Below, in pieces: positions 22,117 to 34,407 of a DNA stretch of 64,000 bases; positions within the stretch are counted from its first letter, which is position 1; each line of letters begins with the position of its first letter. Origin of the DNA: Linnemannia elongata (taxonomy: Eukaryota > Mortierellomycota > Mortierellomycetes > Mortierellales > Mortierellaceae); NCBI GenBank assembly GCA_036320915.1, contig JAXBDG010000020.1, positions 682,001-746,000 of the forward strand, in the 5' to 3' direction. Position numbers and translations under genes: made by a program. The notes below the pieces were generated by a model. It saw only the letters and a program-made list of their open reading frames with translations. It was not told where the DNA came from and did no database searches.

Positions 22117-24820
22117 ATGAGCTACCACTCGTACCAGAACGACTCTGGGCCACAAGACGTTACTGTCTCCATCCCTGCAGAGAAAGTAATCCCAACAGAC
22201 ACCAACAGCAATGACCAGCGCCAACAACAAAAAAAACCTTCGGGATTGAAGAGTACTGTCATCTATGTACTCCTCTTTGTAAACCTTGTCATCTTGACGA
22301 GGTTATGCTCTGCCTATGGGCGTCAAGAGGATCCCTCTTCAAATTTCAGGACCAACGATGCCTTTTACTCCAGCAACCACAATAACAACAATAACAACAA
22401 ACCGCACCATGAACCTGAAAACGACCACCCAGGAGGAGACCTAGAAACGCTTGACTTTTGGCTCAAGATGGCCTTGATCGTCTTTTTGGTTATGGTTGGA
22501 GGCATCTTTGCTGGTGAGTCCTCCTAAGGTCCCGACCTGAACCTTGTCTTCCCTTTTTTTTTTCTCACACAGCGGTTTTGTTTTTTTACTACTCAGCTCA
22601 CTGCAAGGTTTTGCGATGGCCGATGGCAGGATAGCCGATGGATGGTGTGCAGCACCATTTAGGATCGGATATCAAAATGAGAAGAGGAAGAGGAGAAGTC
22701 GTAATAAAACAAAAAGAGAGAGATATAGATGTAGCATGAGGCTATGATCTATGCAAAATTACGAGAGGAAGTGGATGATGATCTAACAATTTTACGCGTA
22801 CTTCTTGACTATGTTGTTATTCGTTCATCTACTACTACTACTAGGTTTGACGATCGGATTGATGGGTCTCGACGAGACCAACTTGCATGTCCTTATGGCA
22901 TCTGGATCTCCCAAGGAGCAGTTCCACGCAGAAACCGTCTTTGGTCTCCTGTCGCGTGGGAAGCATTGGGTCCTTGGTGAGTTGTTTGCTCTGCTTTTGT
23001 TTTTTTTGTTGCTCTCATTGCTCAGAGCCGACCAAATTCTTTTATCCCTCAGGGACATCAACAACAACCAAACGGATGGCAAATGTGTGCTCCTGTTCTG
23101 ACAAATATTCGTTCTTTGTGTTGGCAATTCCGTTCTCTAGTGACCTTGCTGTTGGGAAATGTAATTGTAAACGAGACGCTTCCTGTCGTCCTGGACTCTG
23201 AACTTGGCGGAGGAGTCGTCGCCATTCTGATCTCGACCTTGCTGATTGTCATCTTTGGAGAGTAGGTGAACACTCTTACTCATAATACCTACACCTCAAT
23301 CGCTCCAATCGTCGAAATATACGCTAATCAATGAAAATGCACCGGACGGGGGCCAGGGAATCAGTACACATGGATTGACCCGCTTCTTTTTTTTTTTTTC
23401 ATCACTATGACTGGTTCATAGAATCATCCCACAGGCTGTTTGCGCTCGATATGGGCTTGCCATCGGTGCCTATTGCGCAAAGCCGATGCTCATCTTTATG
23501 TACATCATGTCGCCCATCGCATACCCGATCGCTATGCTGCTGGATTCGTGGCTGGGAGTTCATCACGGAACAACTTATCGCAGGACAGAGCTCAAGACAT
23601 TGGTCTCACTTCACCAGGTCAACGGGATCGGCGAGCTCACCGACGACGAGGTGACCATCATTGCATCAGTCCTGGATCTCAAGGAGAAGCCTGTCTCAAT
23701 GGTTATGACACCACTGGAGGACGTCTTTACTCTGAGCGAAGATGCAATTCTGGACGAGGAATTGATGGAGGAGATTGTCTCTGCGGGATACTCGCGCATC
23801 CCTATCTACCGACATGACGACCCCAGCAACTTTATTGGAATGTTGCTCGTCAAGCGCTTGATTACCTATGACCCCGAGGACCATATTGCCGTCCGACAGT
23901 TCACGATCAATTCTCTTCCCGAGGCTGCGCCCAACACCAGCTGTCTTGACATTTTGAACTTTTTCCAGGAGGGGCGCTCGCACATGGCGATGGTTACCTC
24001 GGAGCCCGGTGGATTTGGCTTACCTGTCGGAGTTATTACGCTGGAGGATGTCATCGAGGAGTTGTTGGGCGAGGAAATTGTGGACGAGTCCGATGTCTAT
24101 GTCGATGTGCACAACAAGATCCGCGTTATCAGGAAACCCACCAGGAGCGTGCATATGATCAAGAACCTCAAAAACCTGCTCCAGTCCCCAGCTCTCAGCG
24201 ACGCAGCAACCCCTCTCATGGGACCCACTGCTCCCTTGACAGGCCATGCTGGTGTTGTGATGCATCCTACTCCTCAGATCGAGCGACGATTAGCCGTTGC
24301 CGTGGAGGCGCCCAACCAGTACATGTCTGGCAAGACGATCCTTCAGTCGAGAAAGACCTCTACCGGCGGCATGGGTGAAAATCAGCCTCTTTTGGACAAC
24401 GATGGTGCCCCTCACCATTGCGAGTTCAGGACTGGGTCCTACCACAAGTACGGCCATTACACAGGACCAAAGTCACCTCAGCAACCATACACTCATTACC
24501 CACAGCAGCAGCATTCGACTCTTGCTCCTCTTGAGAATTCAAAACCCGCTGATGAGGACCGCACACCAAGGGCACCACAGTTAGGCAACGCCGTGTCTGT
24601 TACTATGGAAACGCCCGCTCATGTCCACGATTTGGAGCCATTACCCGGACCCATTTTGAGACCCACCATCAACAACAACAACCTGGATTCCGTCTCACAG
24701 TCGTCACCTTCCTTGATTCGCCCAGAGTCCACCGCATCGACAACTGTGACCGAGGCCGAGTCACCAGTGCCATCCACTGGGTCCAAAAAGAAGAAGAAGA
24801 AGAAAAAGAGCCACAAGTGA
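22117..24820 (+). CDS. Mam3/CNNM-type DUF21-CBS membrane protein
   Basis: Four exons, 22117-22513, 22845-22976, 23141-23261 and 23422-24820, join in frame to 682 aa. The first helix is at about 45-67, followed by an Asn/His-rich loop. The DUF21 transmembrane domain starts at about 113 ([29 protein letters not shown]...) and includes [14 protein letters not shown] and [20 protein letters not shown]. Two CBS repeats follow ([12 protein letters not shown]...[58 protein letters not shown]). The tail is disordered and ends in polyLys. This is the CNNM/Mam3 family. Yeast Mam3 sits in the vacuolar membrane and affects metal (Mn, Mg) homeostasis; human CNNMs affect Mg. Direct ion transport by this protein is not shown. 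Exon 3 ends at GA before GTAGGT, which is needed to read E-IIPQ. Confidence 0.92.
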
Positions 24821-25471
24821 GCAGCGAGTTGATAGTCCCATCTAGCACATCTTACTACAAACGCCTCCACATTGCACAACAATAATAACATTGCACCACC
24901 GGCTTCAAATATCATAACTCTGCCTTGGGATTGCCGGCCCAAAACACCATCTATTATGTTCTTTACTCCGTGGTTTTCGGTTGCCTGATGTTGAGGCCCT
25001 ATCTGGGTTGTCATCAAGGAGAGGAAAAGCGTAAAAGAACTGCAACGAGATAACGCAGGTCATTTTTAGCTGGATGCCGAACGAACAATAACAAGAACAT
25101 CGAACAAAAAAAAAAAAAAAAAAAAAAAAGCACGGAGGTGTTGCTGGTGATCGCCCCCCATATCCACACAAACAGCACCAACTCCCCCACGCACCTCTGT
25201 ACGTTGTGAATCCACAAAGAAGGGTATGCTATGGGTCCCTATGGCATTAATGGCATGGTCTCACTCGCGTTTATCTTGGCGCGTTTATGCAAACTCTTGA
25301 TCAGTTTCAATTTTTGATACAGTCCTTTTTTTTTTTTTTTTTTTTTTTCTCTTTTTGTTTCTTTATCTTTTTCACCCTTTTTCTTTACTCCCTCTGCCAG
25401 AAAGAACACTTGACCCTTGCTTTTCTCTCCCTTGCAGGAATTCGCATACCAGCTACAAATTGAGCCCAAGA
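24821..25471. other. Intergenic region with A24 and T23 runs
   Basis: 650 bases between tandem genes. An A24 run is at 25106-25129 and a T23 run at 25326-25348, 124 bases before the next start codon. The sequence 25326-25440 is pyrimidine-rich, likely the F-box gene's leader. No gene seen. Confidence 0.6.
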
Positions 25472-27274
25472 ATGACAGGACAGCACCAAGATCGATATGT
25501 TGACAGCAGCAGCAGCAACAGCAGGACCGAAGATAACCACGGCGTTGTTAACGCGATAATGTCCTCGCCCATTATTCCAACCACCGATGAGCCTATCCTC
25601 ACCGCCTCATCGAACATATCTTTAACAACAATGCTTACCGTCCCAGTAACAAAGAACAACCTCGTCCTACACCCACCGCAACACTACTACAACCCCCACC
25701 ACCACCACCACCACCACCACCAAAGACAAGGAAGTATGTACGACCCAACAAAAGACCTCATGAATGCCCTTCCACCCGAGATCCTAGACCATGTGCTTCT
25801 CTCCTTGGACAGATCAACTCTCTTGCAATGCTCGGTACTATCAAGACGGTGGAGTCGGAGGGTGATGCCTCATTTGTGGTATCGGCCATGGATGATGTAT
25901 TATATTTCTTGGAAGATGCTCGTGCAGACTGTTAGTGGTGCGAGAAGCGGTGGAAGTGGAGGCAATGGGCAGGAGCAGCAGCAGCAGCAGCAGCGGCAAA
26001 GGCATGGAGGGTTGATGAGGATTGTGGGCTCAAATCCACAATCTGCTGTTGTTGGGCTTGGGTTGACACGGCAGGAGGATCAAGGGAAGCAGCAGGATGA
26101 TGAAGATAAGGAGGAGAGGGAGGACCATGCTGGAAGAGAAGGAGGAAGAGGTGGAATCATGGCCAAAGCATCCCCCAACTCACGAGAACAAGGAGACGCA
26201 ACAACAACAACAAAAACAACAACAACAACAACAACAGCGCCTTCTCCCTACACCTCCACAATATCGCCATCTCTCGCACCCTTCATTTATGGTGCTCTAA
26301 TCAAAATCCTAGACTTCTCTAACCTCCACTACATCCTCTCCGACACCTTCCTTTCCCATCTCCTCCCTCACACTCCCTCCCTCCAACAACTCATCATCGA
26401 TTCCCCAAAGCAGTTCTCGGACGATTCGCTTTTCACACTAGCAGAGCATTGTTGTAACTTGGTACGGTTGGAGTTGTTGGGGTGTGTTAGGGTGTCGGAT
26501 AAAGGGATGGAGGCTGTCTTTGAGAGGTGCTGGAAGTTGAGGACGGTTGTGCTTTCAAATGTTGTTGGTGGTGGTGGTGGTAATGGTGGAGTAGGGAATA
26601 GCTCGAAGGCATCATCGTCGAATCATAGTCTGACACTAACTCACAAGACCCTCGACCACCTCGCTGTCACCTCCTCTCCCTTCTCTTCCAAGGACTCCAC
26701 CACCAACGTCAGGAAACTACACACGCTGAACCTAGCAAACGGTCTTCGGTTCCCAACTTCCGGCGAGATCGACCTCGACTCTTCCCAATCACTCACAAAC
26801 CTCCTCAGATCGTACTCCTCAACACTCGTATCCCTCAACCTCTCTTTCTGCGGCCCTGCCGTGACTGACACCCTCCTCCTCCAATTCTCTTCCTCTGCCT
26901 CCCACCGGTCGTCCCTACCCCTCCAGCACCTCAACATCGCATTCTGCTTCGAGGCTACCGACACCGGCCTAGTATCCCTTTCCAAAGCATGTCCTGACCT
27001 ACAAGATCTCGATATCACAGGGCTGACCCAAGTATCCGACAAGTCCATCCTGGCCATTGGACAGAAGTGCATGAAATTCCGGCAGCTGGTGATGGTTGAT
27101 GAGCGGCACCGGTCAAATCCTGGCGGCTCTGTGGGAGGAGGAGGAGGGGGACAGTGGAGTAGTCAGGGCCCATTGATCACCGATGAGGTCTTGAACAAGT
27201 TCCCATGGGGGGTGAGGGTTGTCCAGCGCCGGGATGAGCTCCTAGGTCAGAGAAAGTCTCCCCGTATCTTTTAA
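25472..27274 (+). CDS. F-box/LRR protein
   Basis: Single exon of 600 aa from the ATG at 25472; the in-frame extension upstream is pyrimidine-rich leader. A run of nine His (76-84) precedes a clear F-box at about 100-137 (NALPPEILDHVLLSLDRSTLLQCSVLSRRWSRR). A low-complexity region with polyGln, acidic residues and polyThr runs to about 270. Leucine-rich repeats of the cysteine-containing type follow (LRLTL..., CCNLVRLELLGCVRVSDKGMEAV, LQHLNIAFCFEATDTGLVSLSKACPDLQDLDITG). These are like Grr1/AMN1-type SCF substrate receptors. The expected role is substrate recognition in an SCF ubiquitin ligase; the substrate is unknown. Confidence 0.9.
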   Translation: MTGQHQDRYVDSSSSNSRTEDNHGVVNAIMSSPIIPTTDEPILTASSNISLTTMLTVPVTKNNLVLHPPQHYYNPHHHHHHHHQRQGSMYDPTKDLMNALPPEILDHVLLSLDRSTLLQCSVLSRRWSRRVMPHLWYRPWMMYYISWKMLVQTVSGARSGGSGGNGQEQQQQQQRQRHGGLMRIVGSNPQSAVVGLGLTRQEDQGKQQDDEDKEEREDHAGREGGRGGIMAKASPNSREQGDATTTTKTTTTTTTAPSPYTSTISPSLAPFIYGALIKILDFSNLHYILSDTFLSHLLPHTPSLQQLIIDSPKQFSDDSLFTLAEHCCNLVRLELLGCVRVSDKGMEAVFERCWKLRTVVLSNVVGGGGGNGGVGNSSKASSSNHSLTLTHKTLDHLAVTSSPFSSKDSTTNVRKLHTLNLANGLRFPTSGEIDLDSSQSLTNLLRSYSSTLVSLNLSFCGPAVTDTLLLQFSSSASHRSSLPLQHLNIAFCFEATDTGLVSLSKACPDLQDLDITGLTQVSDKSILAIGQKCMKFRQLVMVDERHRSNPGGSVGGGGGGQWSSQGPLITDEVLNKFPWGVRVVQRRDELLGQRKSPRIF

Positions 27275-27818
27275 GTCTCTACTCTCTTTCGCCTTCTCAG
27301 GTCCGAAGTAAAACATTGTCCATTTCATCTCCTTTGATTTGTACGGAATCAAAAGCAAAAAAAAAGGGGGGGGGGGGGGGACAAGCTTGCAAACACGAAA
27401 TTCAAGGGCAAAGGGGGTTTAAGTATGGAGTTTTATTGTTGGTTGTTGTTACAAGCGATCTCTGCTCTAGACTTTTGGATTTTCTTTTTCTCTTTTTACA
27501 GTTTTTTTTTTCAAGGAAAGAAAACAAATGGTACGTACTGACAAAGGTAAAAAAACAAAAGGAACAAAAGAAAAATAAGGAAGGGAAGCAAACTTTTGAA
27601 CACAAAAAAAAAGAGTGGAAAAAGACAAAGAAAGAAGTAGAGTCATCATAGAGTACAAGTCCGGTGCCGGGCGTTTACGACAGGACGGGAAGAATAAATG
27701 CAAAGAAAGTTGTGTGTGTGTTGTTGGTATGTAGGGTAAGAGGAATGTGTGAATGCAAAAGGGTGTGTGAAAGAAAGTGAGAATGAGGTGTGATAAAGGG
27801 GCAATGAGCCCTTCGCGC
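27275..27818. other. Convergent intergenic region
   Basis: About 540 bases between the ends of the F-box gene and the NET-domain gene. It is A/G-rich on the plus strand, with a G12 run near 27369-27380 and several A runs. No gene seen. Confidence 0.6.
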
Positions 27819-29083
27819 TTAGCCGACAACGTCAATCTCGGCATCCTCACCAAATTCCATCTCGTCGTCGTCGTCAGCAGCAGTGGCGCGCAAGACAACA
27901 ACATGCTCCATGGATTGCTGCTGCTGCATCATTAACTGCTGTTGCTGAACCATATCCTTCTGTATCCTGCGACCCTTGTCGGTGCTGCCACCTCCCACTC
28001 CGGTCGAGCTGCCCAGGGTGGCGCGCCTTCTCCTGGCCTTGGACGCATGTCCAGCAGTCCAAAGTGCATCCTGTTCAAGGTCATCTGCTGCCTGGTACAT
28101 AGCCAGCGAGGTCGACTGCACGGGGCTGCGCTTCTTGTTGTACGTTCCTCGGCGGCCCTTGGTGACCGATCCAGACGAAGGGTGAGGGGGCGAGGGCGAG
28201 CTCGAGGAAGCAGAGGAATGACTGGGCGACAGTTCAGGTGTCCTCTCAGCATAGTAACGCTGGCGCTGTCTTTCCGCCGCTTCAGCCTCAGCAGCAGCAG
28301 CAGTGGCAGCAGCCTTGGCAGCAGCAACGGCAGCGCGCTCACGTTCCTCGGCGGCCAAGATAGAGCGCATGGTCTGCATGCAGCAGGTCTCGACGTACTG
28401 GTAGACCTGCACCAAGGTTGTTTCGTCCAAGCTGGAGAGATCGACCTCCATCTCCTCGTCTTCATCATTCTCAACATCCTGATCCGAAGAGCCCTTCAGT
28501 ATCTTGAACAATCCGGCCATGTGTTCGGGGCCAAGGTCATTGTTGATACGGGCCACCAAGGCCTCCTCCATACGGCGCTTGTTGGGATCTTCGCGCTTGA
28601 TGGCTGCAGGTACAGGAGCCATGGGTTGCTGAACAATAGGCGCTGTTGACTGGGCGTCAACAGCCGTGGGGGCTGTGGCCACCTTGGCGATCTCGTCTAG
28701 GTCTGAATCGTCAGAAGCATCCTCATCCACCTCAGAGTCTGAGCTAGAGTCAGATCCCGTAGTAGGGTCAGTGAAACCGTAGAGGTTGGCCAAAGTGAGG
28801 TTCTGGTAAATGTCGATCGAAGGCATGGAAAGATCCATGGGCGACACTGCTGAGGCGCTGGGTCCAACAATCAGATCAGCGACGTTGACAGTTGCAGGGG
28901 TTTCAAAGGCGGAGGGTGCCAGGTCAAAGACAAACTCGTCGTAGGCTTGGTCGGCTGGGATGGCATTGTTATCCCAAATGGGAGCATTGCCCATCAGACC
29001 GTCCAGACCGAACTGAAAGGGGTTTCCATTTAGGTCGGACGAAAAGTCTTGAGTTTCGAACGCACTGATAATCCAGGCATTGA

Positions 29084-29117
<34 letters not shown>

Positions 29118-30562
29118 AGTTGACGGAATAAAAAGGGAAAAGGGAAAAGGGTGGACAGTGCGAATGGAAAAGATGGTCGTGCACCAACAGTAAAGGAATC
29201 AAAAAGTGAAAAAAAGAGAACGGGCAGAACAGGTGAGTGAGTTTCCCAGACAACAAACAGACAGTGCATGTTGAGCCCAAGACGGGTCGACTCGACAAAA
29301 CCATCAACGAGAGCAGAAAGATAAAACTTTTGAGCAAAAGGATACGAGAATGACACTTACGAGTAGTCGTTCAGAACGTCGGCACCCTGCCAATCATCCC
29401 AGACCTTTGTCTGGAGTCCTGGGACCAGAAAGTCAGAAATGGAGAACGTGGGAGCCGCCTGGGTGGAAGTGGCATCGGTGTTGGTGATAGTGGTTGGGAG
29501 GGTTGTTGTGGATGCGTTCATGTTGTTGTTGATGGTGGTGGTTTGCGCAAGGGATGCTGAAAACTGGAGTTGGTTGAGTTCCTTGAGCAGGCTGGGGTTG
29601 AAGAGCCCGGATGGGAGCGTAAGGCCCCCATCCGGGTCAACAGGAGGATTCTCGACTAGTGTTATTCTATTCTCGCATAAGGGAGATGGATGTGGGGCAA
29701 GGGGGGGGCAAGAGAGAACAGGAGGGGTACAAAGAGAAGAGGTACATAAACAAATCGCGTGAGAACGAGAACGACGAGTAAAACAAGCATTGAACGGCAA
29801 GGGTACAATCGATGATATCGCGTGAGAACCCGAGCAGAGCAGAGAGGAGGGTCGCGAGGGTAACAAAAATGCAAAACAGAGACACGCCCACACACGATTG
29901 GAAAAGAAGAAAGGGAAGGGCGACTGGGGTTGAGTTGGTGTCCCGTTTGTAATATAATGACACGTCCAGTGGTTGATAGTTGTTTGCATGAGATAATACC
30001 ATACTCAAACAGTGAAAATAAGACCAGAAAAAAAAAAAAAAAAAAAACTAGCGCCAATGCATCCAAAAACAAGTTGTATAGACCCTTTTCGTCCCAATAG
30101 GACGGACGAAATACAATTGCACCACTCGACCACCTCATTTTTGATTTCTCTCGTTTGATCGTTACTGCTAGCCCAGTGAGGAAAGAAGGAGAAAGAGAAT
30201 GGCGACACTCTCATGGTTGTTTGTTTGTTTCTGTCTTGTGGAACGCCAGTTCATATCCATCCATGGAGTAGAGAAGAGAATACAAAAAAATTTTCATGGA
30301 AAAAATGTCAACAAACACCCCTTGTTTCTTTTTCTCTCTCTCTTCTCTACTCTCGAAAACAATTGTGAAAGAACAAAATGTTGTCGATAACAAAGAACGA
30401 GAGAGAGAAAAGGAAACATCAACAAAGGATAGGACTGCCCGACAGTAAAGTCTTGCGTCTTTGTGATGTTGTTGCTGTTGTAGGGTAAAGGGGATCCCAG
30501 AGTAACAAAGCAAGAAAAGAAAGTCCGAAAAGATATGATTGTTGTCTGAAGAGAACGGAAAG

Positions 30563-30597
<35 letters not shown>

Positions 30598-30670
30598 AAG
30601 AGATGGCGTATTTCTTTTTCGCTGGTGGTAGTGCTGAAGTGGAGTGCAGTGTTGGACTTTACCCTCCCAT
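27819..30670 (-). CDS. NET-domain (bromodomain extra-terminal-like) protein
   Basis: Exon 3 (29064-27819) and exon 2 (29666-29361) join in frame. Exon 2 needs a preceding exon ending in phase 2; ATGGGAGG at 30670-30663, followed by GTAAAG, fits exactly and gives MGGITLVENP. With it the protein has 519 aa, but this 8-base first exon and its 996-base intron are inferred. Residues about 266-332 match a NET domain: RRMEEALVARINNDLG...LFKILKG, then an acidic EMEVDLSSLDETTLVQVYQYV. NET domains of BET proteins bind chromatin regulators through short basic peptides. There is no bromodomain. A Gln/Glu/Ala coiled segment (ERERAAVAAAKA...), a basic Ser-rich region and an acidic C-terminus follow. Probably nuclear. 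Confidence 0.7.
29085..29115 (-). repeat. T31 run (sense) in an intron of the NET-domain gene
   Basis: A31 on the plus strand, which is T31 in the sense of the minus-strand gene. It lies 20 bases upstream of the 3' splice site and would act as an extreme polypyrimidine tract. Two more sense-T runs (20 and 29 bases at 30028-30047 and 30565-30593) lie in the long first intron. Confidence 0.9.
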
Positions 30671-31232
30671 GGAAGCGAAGAATCTTGGTGGATCAAGGTA
30701 GGAAGGTGAAGCAGGCTAACGCTATCGATTGCGAGGGCAAAAGGTAGCGGACGATCAGGTGTGATCTTGCGGAATCCAACTTGGAGAGAATGGGAGTTTT
30801 TTGCTTTGTCGGCAAAGGATAAGTCAGCTCACGCGGGTTTGACCGAGTGAGGAGACTTGGGGCGTGTGTGTTGAAAGAAGTTGCTTGGCTGATGGTAGTT
30901 GATGAACCTCAAGAGCGTTGGTTGAGATTGATCGAGAGTGTGGAGAAATAAGGGAAAGAAAGGAGAGTTGGCTATGGATGAGCGTGTGTGTAAAGAGTGA
31001 GAGAGGAAGGACACCTCGCTTTGCGGTTGTCAGGCGCTTGGTGAGGGGAAAAAAAAAGGGAAGGGTTACGAACGGTGTGAAAAAAAGAAGGGAAGAGAAA
31101 GGGTAAGAAGAGGGAAAAAAAAAAAAAAAAAAAATGCCGCCTTTGCTTAGCACTCTAATAAACACTACTAATGTTTTCACAGTCACCTTTGTGCAATTTT
31201 TATTAGAAAAAAAAAAAAAAAAAAAAAAAAGG
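30671..31232. other. Intergenic region, NET-gene promoter and Orc4 3' flank
   Basis: Purine-rich on the plus strand throughout 30850-31110, thus pyrimidine-rich in the sense of the minus-strand NET gene. A20 and A24 runs are at 31115-31134 and 31207-31230. The latter begins two bases after the Orc4 stop codon. No gene seen. Confidence 0.6.
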
Positions 31233-33899
31233 TTAACCCCGACGGGCTGCCCAGCGCGCGACGATGGTTGGGCAGTCGCGGTGTTTCAGGACTACGTCCG
31301 AGATCTGCGAGGCGTCGAGCATCACCCGCATCATCCGGTACTCTTTCGGTCCCTTACTGTACGAATCCGCCGGCCGCAGCAACTCGGCCTCGACCAGGTG
31401 CTCAAACGCCTATTATTTTGTTCGTTGTTGATATTGTCAGTATGTCCATCAGATTTGATCAAATCAAAATTGATCACAATAGTAATAATAAGAAACTGGA
31501 GTCAGAGAGAGCAAGAATCATGCATTCCATGCGATAATGATCAGCGATTGGTAGAATGAGGTTTACCTTCAAGGCAACAGCTTTCTTGTAGAGGCGCAGT
31601 GATACTCCATCAGACGAAGCAATCGACCCACCACTGCCCATGCCCAGCGAACTCGCCGACGAAGCCATGGTGCCTCGCACAACGGCCATATCCATAAAGT
31701 CCTTGTACTCGTCATACACCATCTCAAAGTTGAACGAAGTCACCTCTCGCTCAACCAAGTGCTTGATCGCAATCAACAGCGACAGTTCAAGAAGAGACGT
31801 GCCCTTGAGAAGCTCAGTCTTGTTATCCACACGTTGTTGTAATCCTGATTCGTAAAACTGCGAGGCCCTCAAATAGGGGCTTTCCTTCGACAGCTCTGCA
31901 ACCGGGCCAAACTGTTTCGGAGAGTTTTTTTTTGTGTTGGTGTTGCGTATGCGTGTCCAAGAATAATAGGACAGAGCGTGAAATGTGATAGAGGAACGAA
32001 GGTGAAAACAAGAACGATTAGTCTTAGCTTAGCATATCTCACGCCATCGTCGTGTGTGTCTCCCTTTTTTGTCGTGTTTTTCCTTGTCCTCGTTTCCTCG
32101 TTTTCCTCGTTTGCCTTTGTTGTCTGTTGTTTGCAAAGTCAAGTGTCAATGCTAATGCCAATACCAATGCTTAATTGCCTCCCAACTTTCTTCGATCTGT
32201 TTCCCCCACACGTCAATGCACTTTCAGGAATAACAACAATGCAACCAAAAAAAAGTGCACAGGAGCAGTAATAGAGTACAAGATTTAAATATGGCAAGAG
32301 AGGAAACAAATATGCGATAGACACGTACGCAGAGTCTGTAGAATGCTCGGACGTCCTTCATCAAATCAAAAATCCGTTGGACGACCTTGGAAAAGCCACC
32401 GTCCTCAAACAGGATCTAGGAACAAGCAGTGTGAAAAAAAAAAAAATTACTGTGAGACAACTTGTCGGGTGGCTCACTCAAACAAACGGCCCACACGCGA
32501 CCTAAGCAGCGCAAACGGATCAGACTCACAGATGAAAAAACAAAAAAGAATTAATGCTAACCACTCGTTTAGCACGCTTAAAGATATTTTTTTTACCTTG
32601 ATTCGTTCGTTGAACTCTTTCATGAACGCCACTGCTGTCCGATGGTCTGCGCCTACCATCATCACGTCAGTCTGAATCTCCAGATCAGCAGGTGTAAGCA
32701 GCAATGTGTTCTTGCAAATGTCGATATAGTCGTGATAGTCGCCCGGTGGGAAGGTGTAGTAGTGTCGATGTGAGAATCGAGACTTGACACGCTTCTCCAG
32801 CAACTCCAGTGCATCCTATGAGTGTATACATTCAAGAAAAAAAAGATCCAATGTTAATCTTCGTCTTTAATTTGGTGGCGCTTCGACAGCAGTTTGTTTT
32901 GATTTACTTGTCCAAGTCATACCATTCGACAGGTCACACCAATGACGGCAATGGGCCATTCTGCACTCTGAGCTACATCAAAGAGGTTGTAGAGGAGGGA
33001 CTGTTTGGTATGCTGGGCAAACAGATCAAACTCGTCCAGAATAAAGATGATGGGGTACTGAGCCTTCGTTCCTGCTTTCAAAAAGGTCAACAGTGAAGGT
33101 AACGAGTCTGAAAACGATGTCTAAATATTTGTGGAGCCATTGCGGAGGAAATGAACGTTAGAAGGCCGTCATTCTCCACAGACGAGAGTAAAGGGTCATG
33201 TTGCAAGGGTACTTACATTAGACTCTCCAAGCTCTGATTCTCCCTCTCGTGAGAGCTGACGCATGATCTCCTTCAGTGCCATGCGATCGTCTGTCTGGAC
33301 AAGGCCATTGAGATGGACCACCATAAAGTCCTTGCGCACAACATCAACGTCCATGTCGTCTTCCTCTTCATCATATTCGTCCTGGTATGATATCCCGAAC
33401 TGCCTTTCCAGATCTTTCAGAGCCTGCCGTACAAGCTACGATTACAGGAAAGTGAATAAAGCAGAAAATGTAGTACGTTAGTAAATGTCCGGGCAGTTCT
33501 ACACCTATCACAAGTATGATCCAAGAAATTGCGTACCATAGTCTTTCCGGTGCCGCGAGGTCCTAGGATTAAGCAAGAGTTGCTCTCGCCTGTTTCAATC
33601 GTACGCCGCATAAGTCCCAGGACTTTTCTATTTAGTGAGTGATTGTGGTTGATTTTTCGAGAAAAGGTACACCGACTTTTGGTGAGCCACTCACATCACA
33701 GTCGATGTACATGTTCGTATTGCTCCTGCTTGTGAACACGAAAAGGAAGCGCAACAAAATAAGGGGTGTTGAGCCATGAGTATTGTATCCGTTACTTGTA
33801 TTGCTCTTCAAGACCTACGAGAGCGACGGGCAGAGACCGTTCTGCAAGACGCGCCGAGATGGCAGTCTTGGCTAATGAGACGAGTTCTTCTACTGACAT
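31233..33899 (-). CDS. ORC4: Origin recognition complex subunit 4
   Basis: Eight exons join in frame to 479 aa: 33899-33796, 33627-33537, 33435-33217, 33120-32923, 32815-32597, 32415-32329, 31911-31567 and 31409-31233. The AAA+ core has Walker A GPRGTGKT (57-64) and Walker [11 protein letters not shown] with D167/E168. Family landmarks include [51 protein letters not shown] and [13 protein letters not shown]. The C-terminal winged-helix part has [10 protein letters not shown] and [12 protein letters not shown]. Orc4 is part of the six-subunit complex that marks replication origins and loads Mcm2-7. The length is close to human Orc4 (436 aa). The intron 1 ends were chosen so that GLEEQYK continues into KVLGLMRRT, which aligns residue for residue with animal Orc4. 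The Orc1-interacting arginine finger was not evaluated. Confidence 0.95.
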
Positions 33900-34373
33900 C
33901 TGTGTCGTTTTTCTGCGCGTGATGAGTGTGCGCTTGAGTATGTGATTATGTGAGTGTTGCTATCCTGCTTCCTGTTCCTTGTAAGAGCGTGTCGGTTGAT
34001 GTGAAGAAGAGTCCAGGTGTCCTGCAAAGAATTGAATCGAGTTTGAGAGTGAATCAGAATGAGCTCAAGCCTTCCTTGTTTTTTCCACTTCAGGGCAGGA
34101 GCACAGACGACAGTCACATTTTCGCCCATCGGGGAGCCGTTAGTTTCAGTATCTTGCTCTGCCCTCTCCAGCTCACTCTTTCCCTCCTCTCTCCTCTTGT
34201 GCTCATTCACCTTCCACGTCTTCACTCAATTCCGCAGGAACTCAACAAGGAAGGAAAAGAACAAACAGCTAGACTCCTGAAGAGGCAAGAAAATCCAGCT
34301 AGACCAGAATTGAAGGCCAGGGCGAATGGCCAGTCAGGCTGAGTAGCTGGGCTGGGGCTGTTACCCGTCGCCG

Positions 34374-34407
<34 letters not shown>

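Noticed and set aside
21589..22230. Minus-strand 213-codon frame
   Set aside because: Low-complexity Lys/Glu/Arg translation of the pyrimidine-rich leader and T30 run upstream of the Mam3-type gene.
33691..33725. A 27-35 base exon of Orc4 reading EQYEHVHRL
   Set aside because: Skipping it gives [16 protein letters not shown] with exact spacing to other Orc4 proteins; including it meets a TGA before the GTGAGT donor. Kept only as a finding.
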